Assembly: GCF_003254295.1 (NCBI RefSeq)
Contig: NZ_QKZO01000003.1
Location: 321,037-385,036, forward strand
Origin: Rhodobacter capsulatus
GTDB taxonomy: Bacteria > Pseudomonadota > Alphaproteobacteria > Rhodobacterales > Rhodobacteraceae
DNA: 64,000 nt
Reading direction: 5' to 3'
Part shown: positions 56,610 through 64,000 of the stretch, in pieces
Position numbering within the stretch: the first letter of the stretch is position 1
Layout of the letters: each line of letters opens with the position of its first letter
Program-made: the position numbers and the translations under genes
The notes under the pieces: model-generated
Seen by the model: only the letters and a program-made list of their open reading frames with translations
Told to the model about the DNA's origin: nothing
The model's database searches: none

Positions 56610-57002
56610 ATGCACAGCCCCCCCGCCGTCCTTGCAGAGCTGCCGCGTGGCGATGTTCTGGCCGCCGACTGCCCGTCGCGGCAGATCCTGCAGCATGTCA
56701 CCTCGCGCTGGGGCGGGCTTGTGCTGATCGCGCTTGGCCGCGAAACGCTGCGATTCGCGCAGCTGCGCCGCAAGATCGGCGGGATTTCCGAGCGAATGTT
56801 GGCGCAGACGCTGCAGGTGCTGGAGGCCGACGGTCTGGTGGCGCGGCACGATCACGGCGAGGTGCCGCCGCGCGTCGATTACCGCCTGACGCCCGCGGGC
56901 TGGGAAATCGCGACGCGGGTCTTTGCGCTCACCGACTGGATCGAGACGCATCTGCCCGATCTGCTGGCCAGGCGGGCGGAAAAGGCTCAGGCCCTCGGCT
57001 GA
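56610..57002 (+). CDS. HxlR-family transcriptional regulator
   Basis: The 130-residue winged-helix regulator has the HxlR core CPSRQILQHVTSRWGGLVLI (residues 20-39), with the conserved N-terminal Cys used for sensing in QorR- and HypR-type members, then FAQLRRKIGGISERMLAQTL (HTH) and VEYRLTP-like VDYRLTPAGWE. It reads away from the QorB-like gene and probably controls it through the direct repeats in the gap. No ribosome site precedes the ATG at 56610, so a leaderless message is possible. Its 3' end overlaps the convergent phosphatase gene by 16 bases. Confidence 0.87.
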   Translation: MHSPPAVLAELPRGDVLAADCPSRQILQHVTSRWGGLVLIALGRETLRFAQLRRKIGGISERMLAQTLQVLEADGLVARHDHGEVPPRVDYRLTPAGWEIATRVFALTDWIETHLPDLLARRAEKAQALG

Positions 57003-57439
57003 CCGAAGCGGGCAAGGATATGATCGCGGATCTGGTCGCGGGTCTGGCGGTAGTAATGCAACCGCGCCTCGCGGCCCTCGCCCAGCCCCGTCGGGTCCAT
57101 GATCGCCCAGTGCTCGACCTCGATGTGGTAAAACCGCGTCAGATCGAGCGCCTGATGGTAAGACGCGGGGGAGAGCGCAATGACCAGATCAAAGCCCCCC
57201 AGATCGTCGCCCATCTCCTTGAGTTCATGAAAACTTCTGGCCTGATGCCGTTCAAGGTCGACGCCGATTTCGGAACAGACGGCAATCGCGAACCCGTCGG
57301 TGTCCAGATCGGCCTTGACCCCCACCGACTGCACATAGACCTCGCGGCCGTAGAACTGCTTCATCATCCCCTCGGCCATCGGCGAGCGCGTCGCGTTATG
57401 GTCGCAGCAGAACAGGACGGCGTTGGGAAGCTTGCCCAT
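56987..57439 (-). CDS. Low-molecular-weight protein tyrosine phosphatase family protein
   Basis: The 150-residue protein has the P-loop CDHNATRS (residues 12-19: Cys12, Arg18) and a late DPTG where the general acid Asp lies. In canonical LMW-PTPs the P-loop reads CxGNxCRS; here His replaces the Gly and the second Cys is absent, so the enzyme may be a variant phosphatase or an arsenate-reductase-like protein. It starts at ATG 57439, overlapping the stop of the UPF0262 gene in a TGATG junction, as is usual in Rhodobacterales. Confidence 0.85.
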   Translation of the reverse strand: MGKLPNAVLFCCDHNATRSPMAEGMMKQFYGREVYVQSVGVKADLDTDGFAIAVCSEIGVDLERHQARSFHELKEMGDDLGGFDLVIALSPASYHQALDLTRFYHIEVEHWAIMDPTGLGEGREARLHYYRQTRDQIRDHILARFGQPRA

Positions 57440-57918
57440 CAGCTTACCGGGGTCAGCACGCAAACAAGGGTGAAGAGCCGCCGGGCGGTGTCGATGTCGA
57501 TATCGGCCTTGCCGGTCAGGCGTTCCTGCAGCACGCGGGCGCCCTCGTTGTGAATGCCGCGCCGGGCCATGTCCACCGCCTCGATCTGGCTGGGCGGCAG
57601 TTTCTTCACCGCCTCGAAATAGCTTTCGCAGATCTGGAAATAATCCTTCACCACCTGCCGGAACGGGCCGAAGGACAGGTGGAACTCGGCCACCTTGGCG
57701 CCGGTTTCCAGGCAGGTGTCGAAGACCAGCCGCCCGTCGCGCACCGAGAGCGTCAGCGCAAAGGGCCCCTCGGGCGCTGGGGCGCCGTCACGGCCGGGGA
57801 TCACCCAGCTGTTGTCCTCGAGCAGGTCGAAAACCGCGACGCGGCGCTCCTGCTCGATTTCGGGCGTCGGCGCGGGCAGGCCGGAATCGTCGATGTCCAG
57901 ACGCGTTATGCGGCTCAT
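57439..57918 (-). CDS. UPF0262 family protein
   Basis: The 159-residue protein matches the UPF0262 family, a conserved alphaproteobacterial protein of unknown function found with hisD, the LMW phosphatase and DUF2948 genes. Recognisable stretches: FDLLEDNSWVIPG, LTLSVRDGRLVFD and FRQVVKDYFQICESYFEAVK. No membrane helix or metal motif. It overlaps the hisD stop by four bases and the phosphatase start by one, so the three genes are co-translated. Confidence 0.9.
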   Translation of the reverse strand: MSRITRLDIDDSGLPAPTPEIEQERRVAVFDLLEDNSWVIPGRDGAPAPEGPFALTLSVRDGRLVFDTCLETGAKVAEFHLSFGPFRQVVKDYFQICESYFEAVKKLPPSQIEAVDMARRGIHNEGARVLQERLTGKADIDIDTARRLFTLVCVLTPVS

Positions 57919-59234
57919 TCTGTCGCCTTTTCGTTCAATGCATCAAGACGCGCGCGGACCGAAAGCCCATGCGCCTGAAGGCTTTCCGAAATGGCAAGCG
58001 TCTCGGCGGCGGGGCCGATGGCACGCAAAGCCTCGGGCGTCATTTTCGCCAGCGTCGTGCGCTTGAGGAAATCCATCACCGACAGCCCCGAGGAAAACCG
58101 CGCCGAGCGCGCCGTGGGCAGAACATGGTTCGGCCCGCCGACATAATCGCCGATCGCCTCTGGCGTCCATTGGCCAAGGAAGATCGCCCCCGCATGGGTG
58201 ATCTGCGCGGACAGCGCCTCGGGGTCGGCGACGCAAAGTTCAAGGTGTTCCGGCGCGACGCGGTTCGAGAGCATTGCCGCCTCGGCCAGATCGCGGGTGA
58301 CGATCACCGCGCCGAAATCGCGCCAGCTCGCCCCGGCGATGTCGCGCCGTTCAAGCGTCTCAAGCCGCTTTTCCACTGCCGCGGTGACGGCCTTGGCGAA
58401 ACCGGCATCCGGCGTCAGGATCAGCGCCTGCGCCGATTGGTCGTGTTCGGCCTGGCTCAGCAGATCCAGCGCCACCCAGTCGGGGTTTGCGGTTTCATCC
58501 GCGATCACCAGAATTTCCGAAGGCCCGGCGATCATGTCGATGCCGACCCGGCCAAAGACCCGCCGCTTCGCCGCCGCGACAAAGGCATTGCCCGGCCCGG
58601 TGATCTTGTCCACGGGCGCGATCGTCGCGGTGCCATAGGCCAAAGCCGCCACCGCCTGCGCGCCGCCGATGCGGTAGACCGTGTCCACCCCGGCGATCTC
58701 GGCCGCCAGCAGCACCAGCGGATTGACCACGCCCCCGGGCGTCGGACAGACGACGACCAGCCGCTCCACCCCCGCCACCTTGGCCGGGATCGCATTCATC
58801 AACACGGACGAGGGATAGGAGGCGAGCCCCCCCGGCACGTAAAGCCCGGCGGCCGAGACCGGCGACCAGCGCCAGCCCAGCTCCGCCCCCGTGGCCTCGG
58901 TCCAGCGCTCCTCCATCACCGGCATCTGCCGGGCGTGATAGGCGCGGATGCGCTCCGCCGCGAGTTCCAGCGCCGCGCGCTCGGCCGCGGGCACACGGGC
59001 GATTTCGGCCGCGATCTCGGCTTTCGAAAAGGCGAGCGTCTCGGGCGTCAGATCGAGCCGGTCGAATTTCGACGTGTAATCGATCACCGCCGCATCGCCG
59101 CGCGCGCGCACCTCGGCGATGATCGCCGCCACCGTCGCATCGACATCGGGGCTGTCCTCGCGCTTCATCCCCAGAAGGGCGGTGAAACGGGTCTCGAAAT
59201 CATCGGCATCGGTGGTCAGGAAATGCGGCATCAT
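57915..59234 (-). CDS. hisD: Histidinol dehydrogenase
   Basis: The 439-residue zinc enzyme performs the last two steps of histidine biosynthesis, L-histidinol to histidine, with NAD. It shows VPGGLASYPSSVLMNAIPA, DMIAGPSEILVIAD and the C-terminal VGGPNHVLPTARSARFSSGL stretches of the family. AAGGAGCCC precedes ATGATG at 59234/59231; I chose the first. It heads hisD-UPF0262-phosphatase. Other his genes are not in the window. Confidence 0.96.
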   Translation of the reverse strand: MMPHFLTTDADDFETRFTALLGMKREDSPDVDATVAAIIAEVRARGDAAVIDYTSKFDRLDLTPETLAFSKAEIAAEIARVPAAERAALELAAERIRAYHARQMPVMEERWTEATGAELGWRWSPVSAAGLYVPGGLASYPSSVLMNAIPAKVAGVERLVVVCPTPGGVVNPLVLLAAEIAGVDTVYRIGGAQAVAALAYGTATIAPVDKITGPGNAFVAAAKRRVFGRVGIDMIAGPSEILVIADETANPDWVALDLLSQAEHDQSAQALILTPDAGFAKAVTAAVEKRLETLERRDIAGASWRDFGAVIVTRDLAEAAMLSNRVAPEHLELCVADPEALSAQITHAGAIFLGQWTPEAIGDYVGGPNHVLPTARSARFSSGLSVMDFLKRTTLAKMTPEALRAIGPAAETLAISESLQAHGLSVRARLDALNEKATE

Positions 59235-59324
59235 GGGCTCCTTCTTGACCAAGGGGATAGAGCGAAGCGGGACGCGGGGCAAGCTTCGCGCGCGGCCGCG
59301 CCCTGCGGCATCCGCCGCGAAAGA

Positions 59325-59375
59325 GCGTATTTGGGCCAAGAAAAAGCATGTGGTTTTTTCTTGGTGCAAATACGC
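59325..59375. terminator. Long inverted repeat between GNAT gene and hisD
   Basis: GCGTATTTG...CCAAGAAAAA and TTTTTTCTTGG...CAAATACGC pair over almost the whole 51 bases, with A-run and T-run inside the stem. It ends the leftward GNAT transcript in front of hisD. It can be seen as two facing copies of the GTATTT/CAAGA motif known from 20087 and 22440. Confidence 0.75.
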
Positions 59376-59403
59376 CTCTGCCTTGCGGGCCGGGGGCGCG
59401 CTT

Positions 59404-59880
59404 TCAGATCAGGCGCTTGCGCAGGGGATGGCCCAGAAGCCAGCCGCCACCGCCGCCGCGGTCATCCATCTGCCAGCCCTGACGGCGGTAGAAGGCCAGC
59501 GCGGTGTTCGTGGCTGTCAGCCGCGCCTCGACGCGGCCATGGGCGCGCAATTCCTCTTCCAGCGCCGCCAGCAGGGCGCGGCCGCAGCCCTTGCCCTGCG
59601 CCTCGGGCGCGGCGAACAGCAGGCGGATCCGGCCCTCTCCGTCGGGCTGATGGCGCCAGTCGATCGCGCCCACGGCGACGATGCCCTCGGGCTCCGCGAC
59701 GAACAGCCGCTGGTCGGGGTCGTGCAGGATCGAGGCGAGCGCCATCGGGCTGTTCGAGGCGACCCAGGGCCGGATGCGCTCCGGGTCGTCGCGATGATCG
59801 GCGCGGCACAAAGCAGTGATCGACGCGCCGATCACCGCCGACAGGACGGGCAGTTCCTCGGATCGGGCAGGACGGATCAT
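59404..59880 (-). CDS. GNAT-family N-acetyltransferase
   Basis: The 158-residue protein has the acetyl-CoA motif in LLFAAPEAQGKGCGRALLAALE (residues 88-109; QGKGCG core) and the C-terminal TNTALAFYRRQGWQ stretch typical of GNAT enzymes. The acceptor is unknown. It lies between DUF2948 (13 bases upstream) and hisD, and is followed by the long inverted repeat. Separate from the GNAT gene at 54393, which has a different sequence. Confidence 0.88.
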   Translation of the reverse strand: MIRPARSEELPVLSAVIGASITALCRADHRDDPERIRPWVASNSPMALASILHDPDQRLFVAEPEGIVAVGAIDWRHQPDGEGRIRLLFAAPEAQGKGCGRALLAALEEELRAHGRVEARLTATNTALAFYRRQGWQMDDRGGGGGWLLGHPLRKRLI

Positions 59881-59893
59881 GATCTTCGGCCTT

Positions 59894-60373
59894 CTATTCC
59901 GGGTGGGTCGGCGCCTGACCCGAAACGGCCCGGTAGGGCCGCGTCACATCCCGCAGATCGACGGACAGGCATTCGACCCCGGCGGCAATCGCACCATCCC
60001 CCGCAAGGGTGATCACCACGCGCCCTGCCCCCTCGCCCCCCGGCTCGAAGGCGATGTCGAGCAGCGACAGCACCAGATCCGGGTCCTTGCGGTCAAACCC
60101 CTGCGAGGCGACCTGGATCACATCCGAGAGCACCAGAAGCGACTGCACCCGCTCGTAGGGGCGGCGCTCGGCCTCGGCCGCGGCCTTGTCCTCCCAGCGG
60201 AAACGGTTGAGCAGCATCGAGAGCTGCCGGGCCTTCGGCGCGTAGCGGATTTCGGTCGCCGGCAGCACGGCATCCTGCACCAGAGCCGCCAGCACGCCCA
60301 GATCCGCCGCGCTTTCCGCGCGCAGGTTCAGCGGCCCTTCGGCCCCGTCGTCAAACCGTGCATCCCGGCTCAT
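59894..60373 (-). CDS. DUF2948 family protein
   Basis: The 159-residue protein matches DUF2948, found next to murA in many Alphaproteobacteria: [22 protein letters not shown] near the start, [13 protein letters not shown] and [18 protein letters not shown] in the middle. It starts inside the murA stop (overlap at 60370-60373), so it is translated with murA. Function unknown; it is soluble, with no metal or nucleotide motif. Confidence 0.88.
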   Translation of the reverse strand: MSRDARFDDGAEGPLNLRAESAADLGVLAALVQDAVLPATEIRYAPKARQLSMLLNRFRWEDKAAAEAERRPYERVQSLLVLSDVIQVASQGFDRKDPDLVLSLLDIAFEPGGEGAGRVVITLAGDGAIAAGVECLSVDLRDVTRPYRAVSGQAPTHPE

Positions 60374-61638
60374 TCGCCCTTCACCCGTTCGATCTGCGCC
60401 CCGACGGCGCGCAGCTTTTCTTCCACCCGTTCGTAGCCGCGATCAAGGTGGTAAACGCGACTGACCACGGTTTCGCCTTCGGCCGCCAACCCGGCCAGAA
60501 TCAGGGAAACCGAGGCCCGCAAATCAGTTGCCATGACCCGGGCGCCTTTCAGCCGGTCAACGCCGTGCACTTTTGCAACACCGCCATGCACCTCGATCCG
60601 TGCCCCCATCCTGGCCAGTTCCGGCGCATGCATGAAGCGATTCTCGAAAATCCGCTCTTCCAGCACCGAGGTCCCCTCGGCCGTGCACAAAAGCGCCATC
60701 ATCTGCGCTTGCAGATCGGTCGGGAAGCCGGGGAAAGGCTCGGTCACCACATCGACGGCGCGGATGCGGCCGTTCTTGCGTTTGACCTTGAGGCCGCGGG
60801 CGGTTTCCTCGACCGAGATCCCGGCGGCATCCAGTTTCTCGCAGAAGCTTGCGACCAGCTCGATCCGGCCGCCCAGGCATTCCACCTCGCCGCCGCAGAT
60901 CGCAGGCGCCAGCATGTAGGTGCCCAGCTCGATCCGGTCGGTGACAACCGGATGCGTCGCCCCGTGCAGCCGATCGACGCCCTGAATGGTGATCGTCGCC
61001 GTCCCCTCGCCCTCGATCTGGGCCCCCATCGCCCGCAGGCAGCGGGCGAGATCGACGATTTCCGGTTCCCGCGCGGCGTTTTTCAGCACCGAAGTGCCCT
61101 TGGCCAGAACCGCCGCCATCAGGAAATTCTCGGTCGCGCCGACGCTGGCAAAGCGCATCTCATGCACCGCGCCCTTCAGCCCGCCGCGCGCATTGGCGTG
61201 CAGATAGCCTTCCTTCAGCTCGATCTCGGCGCCGAGCGCGGTCAGCGCATCGATGTGAATGTCCATCGGCCGCGCCCCGATCGCGCAGCCGCCGGGCAGC
61301 GACACGACGGCATGGCCGAGCCGCGCCAGCAGCGGGCCGAGCACCAGATTCGAGGCCCGCATCTTCCGCACGATGTCATAATCGGCGACCGGGTTGATCT
61401 CGCCGTGGCACGAGGTGGCGAGCACCTTGCCGTCCTGCAGCGCGGTGACCTCGGCGCCGAGGCTGGCCAGAAGCTGCGTCATCGTGCGGATGTCGGAAAG
61501 CCGCGGCGCATTGGTCAGCGTCAGCGGTTCCTCGGACAGCAGGGTGGCGGGCATCAGCGCCAGACAGGCGTTCTTCGCGCCCGCGATCGGGATCTGCCCG
61601 GAAAGCGGCCCGTTGCCGCGCACAAGGATACTGTCCAC
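60370..61638 (-). CDS. murA: UDP-N-acetylglucosamine 1-carboxyvinyltransferase
   Basis: The 422-residue enzyme catalyses the first committed step of peptidoglycan synthesis, adding enolpyruvate from PEP to UDP-GlcNAc. The catalytic, fosfomycin-binding Cys is in [12 protein letters not shown] (about residue 117), with the N-terminal [10 protein letters not shown] (Lys/Asn) and [14 protein letters not shown] near the C-terminus. The start is GTG at 61638. Length is standard. A 54-codon conserved ORF precedes it closely on the same strand. Confidence 0.97.
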   Translation of the reverse strand: MDSILVRGNGPLSGQIPIAGAKNACLALMPATLLSEEPLTLTNAPRLSDIRTMTQLLASLGAEVTALQDGKVLATSCHGEINPVADYDIVRKMRASNLVLGPLLARLGHAVVSLPGGCAIGARPMDIHIDALTALGAEIELKEGYLHANARGGLKGAVHEMRFASVGATENFLMAAVLAKGTSVLKNAAREPEIVDLARCLRAMGAQIEGEGTATITIQGVDRLHGATHPVVTDRIELGTYMLAPAICGGEVECLGGRIELVASFCEKLDAAGISVEETARGLKVKRKNGRIRAVDVVTEPFPGFPTDLQAQMMALLCTAEGTSVLEERIFENRFMHAPELARMGARIEVHGGVAKVHGVDRLKGARVMATDLRASVSLILAGLAAEGETVVSRVYHLDRGYERVEEKLRAVGAQIERVKGE

Positions 61639-61642
61639 TCGC

Positions 61643-61807
61643 TCACTCCTCCGGGCCGGTTTCGGCCGTCTCGTTGTTGTTTTCCTCGGCCGAGCGCGCC
61701 CGCGCCTGCGCCTTGCGCCGCGTCAGATTGGCGCGCAGGGCAGCGGCCAGACGCGCATCGCGCGTGGCGTCAGAGGCGGTTTTCCGGCTGGGGGTGTCCT
61801 TTGTCAT
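61643..61807 (-). CDS. Small conserved hydrophilic protein upstream of murA, 54 aa
   Basis: A 54-residue ORF ([20 protein letters not shown]...) with Arg/Ala-rich middle and acidic C-terminus, ATG at 61807, TGA 4 bases before murA. It fits small proteins seen in front of murA in related genomes. No known motif; possibly a nucleic-acid or ribosome-associated peptide given its charge. Close spacing to murA suggests one operon. Confidence 0.65.
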   Translation of the reverse strand: MTKDTPSRKTASDATRDARLAAALRANLTRRKAQARARSAEENNNETAETGPEE

Positions 61808-61860
61808 GGGCCCTTTTAGCGAGGCCGATGAAATGTGTCGAGAGAGGGTGAATATTTGGC

Positions 61861-61889
61861 TTGCGCACCCCGCCCGAGTCGTCTAAATC
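61861..61889 (+). promoter_or_regulatory. Candidate promoter of tRNA-Thr
   Basis: TTGCGC (61861-61866), 17 bases and TAAATC (61884-61889) lie about 40 bases before the tRNA. Acceptable sigma-70-like boxes. Confidence 0.45.
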
Positions 61890-61929
61890 CCCGCCACGGT
61901 CAACGAAGACCAGCGTGAAAGCGCCGGAT

Positions 61930-62004
<75 letters not shown>

Positions 62005-62053
62005 TAACTTAGCCAATTCGCGCCCTTCCTCTTGCACAGTTATCCGCACAGTT

Positions 62054-63118
62054 TCACCGCCGTTCGATCACTTCGAGCGCCGGCTCTTGATGGTGCGGGC
62101 TGTGGTGCCAGTAGTGCTTGCGGATCGTCTCGGGCGAGGTGTTGAAGTATTCGGCGGCATCTTCGACCCCAAGCCCCGCAGAGATTGCCCAGGTGATTGC
62201 GGTATGCTTGAGAACGTGCGGAGAGACGTCTTCAAGCCCCGCCCTCTCGGCCGCGCGCCGGATGCCGGTCTTGATGTTCTGCACCGGCTTCCCGCGATAC
62301 ATCACGACATGCGTGCCGCGATGCGTCCCCCACCTGCTCAAATGCCCGCGCATCTGACGCGGCAAACGAATGCGGCCGCGCCGCTTGTTCGTCTCGGCCT
62401 GCCCTTCCTCGCGAAACCTGACCGTGCCCTGGTCCAGATCAATGCGGGTCCACGTCAGCTCAAGAATCGCACTCGCCCTGCGCCCGGTGTAAAGCGACAA
62501 CAAGATGAACCGACGCACATGCGGCTCGGCATGGCGCAGCAGCTTCGCCGCTTCCTGGCGCGTCAGCCATCGGTCGCGCGGCTCGCCCGCATCGGGCAGG
62601 GAAACCGTGATAGGATGAATGAGGATGCCCTCTTGATGGGCATAGTTGAGAGCCGCTTGCAGCACCCCCAATTCGCGCCGGACGGTCGAAGCGCCAGCGG
62701 TCACGACGCGGGAAATGGCCTTGCCGGTCTTCGATGTGGTTTCGATCTTGCGCGGCTTGGCCCGCTCGCGCTCATATCGGCGGCAGGTCGAGCCTTTCAC
62801 GGCATCGCAGGTCAGATCCGCCCAGAACGGTGCAAGCGCCTGAATCGAACAAGCCAGCGTTTGCGGCGAAGCAAGCAGCCTGCCCCTATCTTCAGCATAG
62901 AGTGCCAGCACCTCACCCACGGTCAGTTCCCCCGGATGGGCAGGACCATGCCGCCGCTCGATCTGCTTGCGGGCGAGGTATTCCGCGAGAGCTGCTTCAG
63001 CTTCGCCACGCTGCTCAAGGCCATATCCTGTCCGCTTTTGGGTGCTGCCGTCGCGAATGACCCACTGGCGTTCATCGTGTCGGAAGTAGAGGCGGGCCGG
63101 TTGTTTGTGCCTTGGCAT
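62054..63118 (-). CDS. Tyrosine recombinase (integrase) of an integrated element
   Basis: The 354-residue phage-type integrase has an N-terminal arm-binding part (ARLYFRHDERQWVIRDGS), a SAM-like core-binding domain (about 70-190) and the catalytic domain with R in LYTGRRASAILELTW, the H..R box in VSPHVLKHTAITWAISAG and the Tyr in TIRKHYWHHS. It is encoded with its 3' end toward tRNA-Thr, the normal arrangement at an attachment site. Codon use is less GC-biased than in the chromosome next to it. Its first 196 bases overlap the excisionase-like gene in another frame. Confidence 0.93.
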   Translation of the reverse strand: MPRHKQPARLYFRHDERQWVIRDGSTQKRTGYGLEQRGEAEAALAEYLARKQIERRHGPAHPGELTVGEVLALYAEDRGRLLASPQTLACSIQALAPFWADLTCDAVKGSTCRRYERERAKPRKIETTSKTGKAISRVVTAGASTVRRELGVLQAALNYAHQEGILIHPITVSLPDAGEPRDRWLTRQEAAKLLRHAEPHVRRFILLSLYTGRRASAILELTWTRIDLDQGTVRFREEGQAETNKRRGRIRLPRQMRGHLSRWGTHRGTHVVMYRGKPVQNIKTGIRRAAERAGLEDVSPHVLKHTAITWAISAGLGVEDAAEYFNTSPETIRKHYWHHSPHHQEPALEVIERR

Positions 63119-63324
63119 TGCAGATACTCCCGAAGGGCATGCCTGGTGGTGTAGAAGCGCTTCCCGATCTGTGTTGCCCAGAGGCTACCCTCACGCCGCG
63201 CCTTGCGAAGCGCCGAAACAGAAACGCCTGAATGCAGAAAGTCCGCAGCCTCTTCGAAGGTCATCAAACCGAAACCCTCCAACGCAGGCGCATCCGAGTG
63301 CAGATCGCGTGGTTGAGAGACCAT
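62923..63324 (-). CDS. Excisionase-like helix-turn-helix protein
   Basis: The 133-residue protein has a winged or MerR-like HTH of the excisionase type in residues 20-70: LMTFEEAADFLHSGVSVSAL, then RKARREGSLWATQIGKRFY and TTRHALREYLQC. Such proteins control integrase direction. The last 65 residues are low-complexity (Ser/Thr/Ala) and overlap the integrase start in a different frame, so the functional domain is the first half. ATG at 63324, four bases from the stop of the next gene. Confidence 0.75.
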   Translation of the reverse strand: MVSQPRDLHSDAPALEGFGLMTFEEAADFLHSGVSVSALRKARREGSLWATQIGKRFYTTRHALREYLQCQGTNNRPASTSDTMNASGSFATAAPKSGQDMALSSVAKLKQLSRNTSPASRSSGGMVLPIRGN

Positions 63325-63328
63325 GGCC

Positions 63329-63976
63329 TTAAGCTCCTTGGGCCAAGCGGATCGCGGGGCGCGGCAGTCGATCCAAGACCATGTGAGCCATCGCCCCCAT
63401 GCAAAACAGGATCACCGGCCCCTGAATGTGATCGTCGGCGAAGAACGTGTTCCCGAAGAACGTTTCTTCGGAGATGTCCTCGTCGTAGTAGAACTGAGTT
63501 TTCCCGTTCGCCCAGATAATCAGCCATTCCGGGGTTCTCATGCCCGCAACACCGAACGATTGCTCGGCTTCCGCGATCAGGATCGAGTCGAGGGCAGCGT
63601 CTTCGATCATCGAAGTCCTTTCAGCCCCACCTTCATGCGCGCAAAGTCGATCGAGAATTTCTTGAGGGATTGCCCCAACCTGCCCTTGCGCGGCGGCCTT
63701 AGCCCCCTCCGAATAAGCCCTCGAACTGTGCAGCATGACGAGAAAAATCGACCTCGCCACTTCGACAGCGAAGCCACTTGCCGCGCCTGGCGTGAGGCCG
63801 CGAGAAACAAGAGCCTGCATCGCCACCATGATCAGAACGTCAACGATGGTGTAATGGCCATGCCTTTCATTCTTTGCCAGATGTCCGGATCTGCGCCAGT
63901 TGCGCACGGTCGCTTGCGGCACCTTGGTGACCTCCTCGGCTTCGCTCGGGGTATAGGTTTCAAGTTCCAGCTTCAT
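63329..63976 (-). CDS. MerR-like regulator of the integrated element
   Basis: The 215-residue protein starts with a MerR-like HTH (YTPSEAEEVTKVPQATVRNW, then RRSGHL and a wing-like region, residues 8-45). A helical segment (VDVLIMVAMQALVSRGLTPG) and a C-terminal domain of about 120 residues that I do not recognise follow. It lies 4 bases upstream of the excisionase-like gene, so it is probably the element's transcriptional regulator. The remainder of the element lies beyond the window. Whether the C-terminal domain senses something is unknown. Confidence 0.7.
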   Translation of the reverse strand: MKLELETYTPSEAEEVTKVPQATVRNWRRSGHLAKNERHGHYTIVDVLIMVAMQALVSRGLTPGAASGFAVEVARSIFLVMLHSSRAYSEGAKAAAQGQVGAIPQEILDRLCAHEGGAERTSMIEDAALDSILIAEAEQSFGVAGMRTPEWLIIWANGKTQFYYDEDISEETFFGNTFFADDHIQGPVILFCMGAMAHMVLDRLPRPAIRLAQGA

Positions 63977-64000
63977 GCGTGCAGCCCCAGATTTTGAGTA

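Overview
The window reads as chromosomal DNA of a purple non-sulfur alphaproteobacterium, most likely Rhodobacter capsulatus. It is very GC-rich with GC-ending codons. It carries a pucBAC(DE) operon whose LH2 alpha and beta polypeptides match those I remember for R. capsulatus, and a fruBKA fructose phosphotransferase operon in the order known from that species. Species assignment is from memory of these families, not from a search.

Layout. 1-219 is the tail of a protein cut by the window edge. 296-6357 is a rightward cluster (small membrane peptide, XpaC-like protein, unknown protein, TelA, DUF2927 lipoprotein, SPFH-GYF protein, zinc-ribbon membrane protein) that looks like an envelope-stress module. 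6418-10580 holds housekeeping genes (sugar kinase, dtd, DEAD-box helicase, tdk, trxC), followed by tRNA-Ala(CGC). 10885-17293 holds a methyltransferase, a leftward PAS-GGDEF-EAL protein preceded by a coupled 37-codon ORF, and a large FG-GAP/RTX secreted protein. 17336-27239 is a leftward reductive pyrimidine-degradation locus: PreT/PreA, dihydropyrimidinase, a carbamoyl-amino-acid amidohydrolase and a complete NMT1/THI5-type ABC transporter. A RutR-like operator lies in front of the hydrolase/transporter operon. 27240-30765 is the puc light-harvesting operon with its long regulatory region, a CrtJ/PpsR palindrome and a terminator. 31012-36116 holds cysTWA, cysK and a solitary trpB. 36242-41068 holds two tandem GGDEF-EAL proteins. 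41316-46501 is fruBKA read leftward; facing away from it are a periplasmic binding protein and a hybrid histidine kinase, and a convergent OmpR-type regulator completes a likely sensing system. 51414-61807 is a mostly leftward housekeeping stretch: infA-maf-rng-yacG, a nitrilase/GNAT/SnoaL operon, a QorB-like reductase with a divergent HxlR regulator, and the murA-hisD region. tRNA-Thr(GGT) at 61930 marks the edge of an integrated element with integrase, excisionase-like protein and MerR-like regulator; it continues past the window.

The most unusual non-coding signal is a repeat of about 210 bp present three times (24350, 30796, 55476). It consists of several hairpins whose arms change together between copies. 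Each copy lies just downstream of the stop codon of a leftward gene (preA, cysA, the QorB-like gene), always in the same orientation. A second, shorter motif family (GTATTT followed by CAAGA) recurs between genes at 20087, 22440 and, as an inverted pair, at 59325. No CRISPR array, rRNA operon or insertion sequence was seen.
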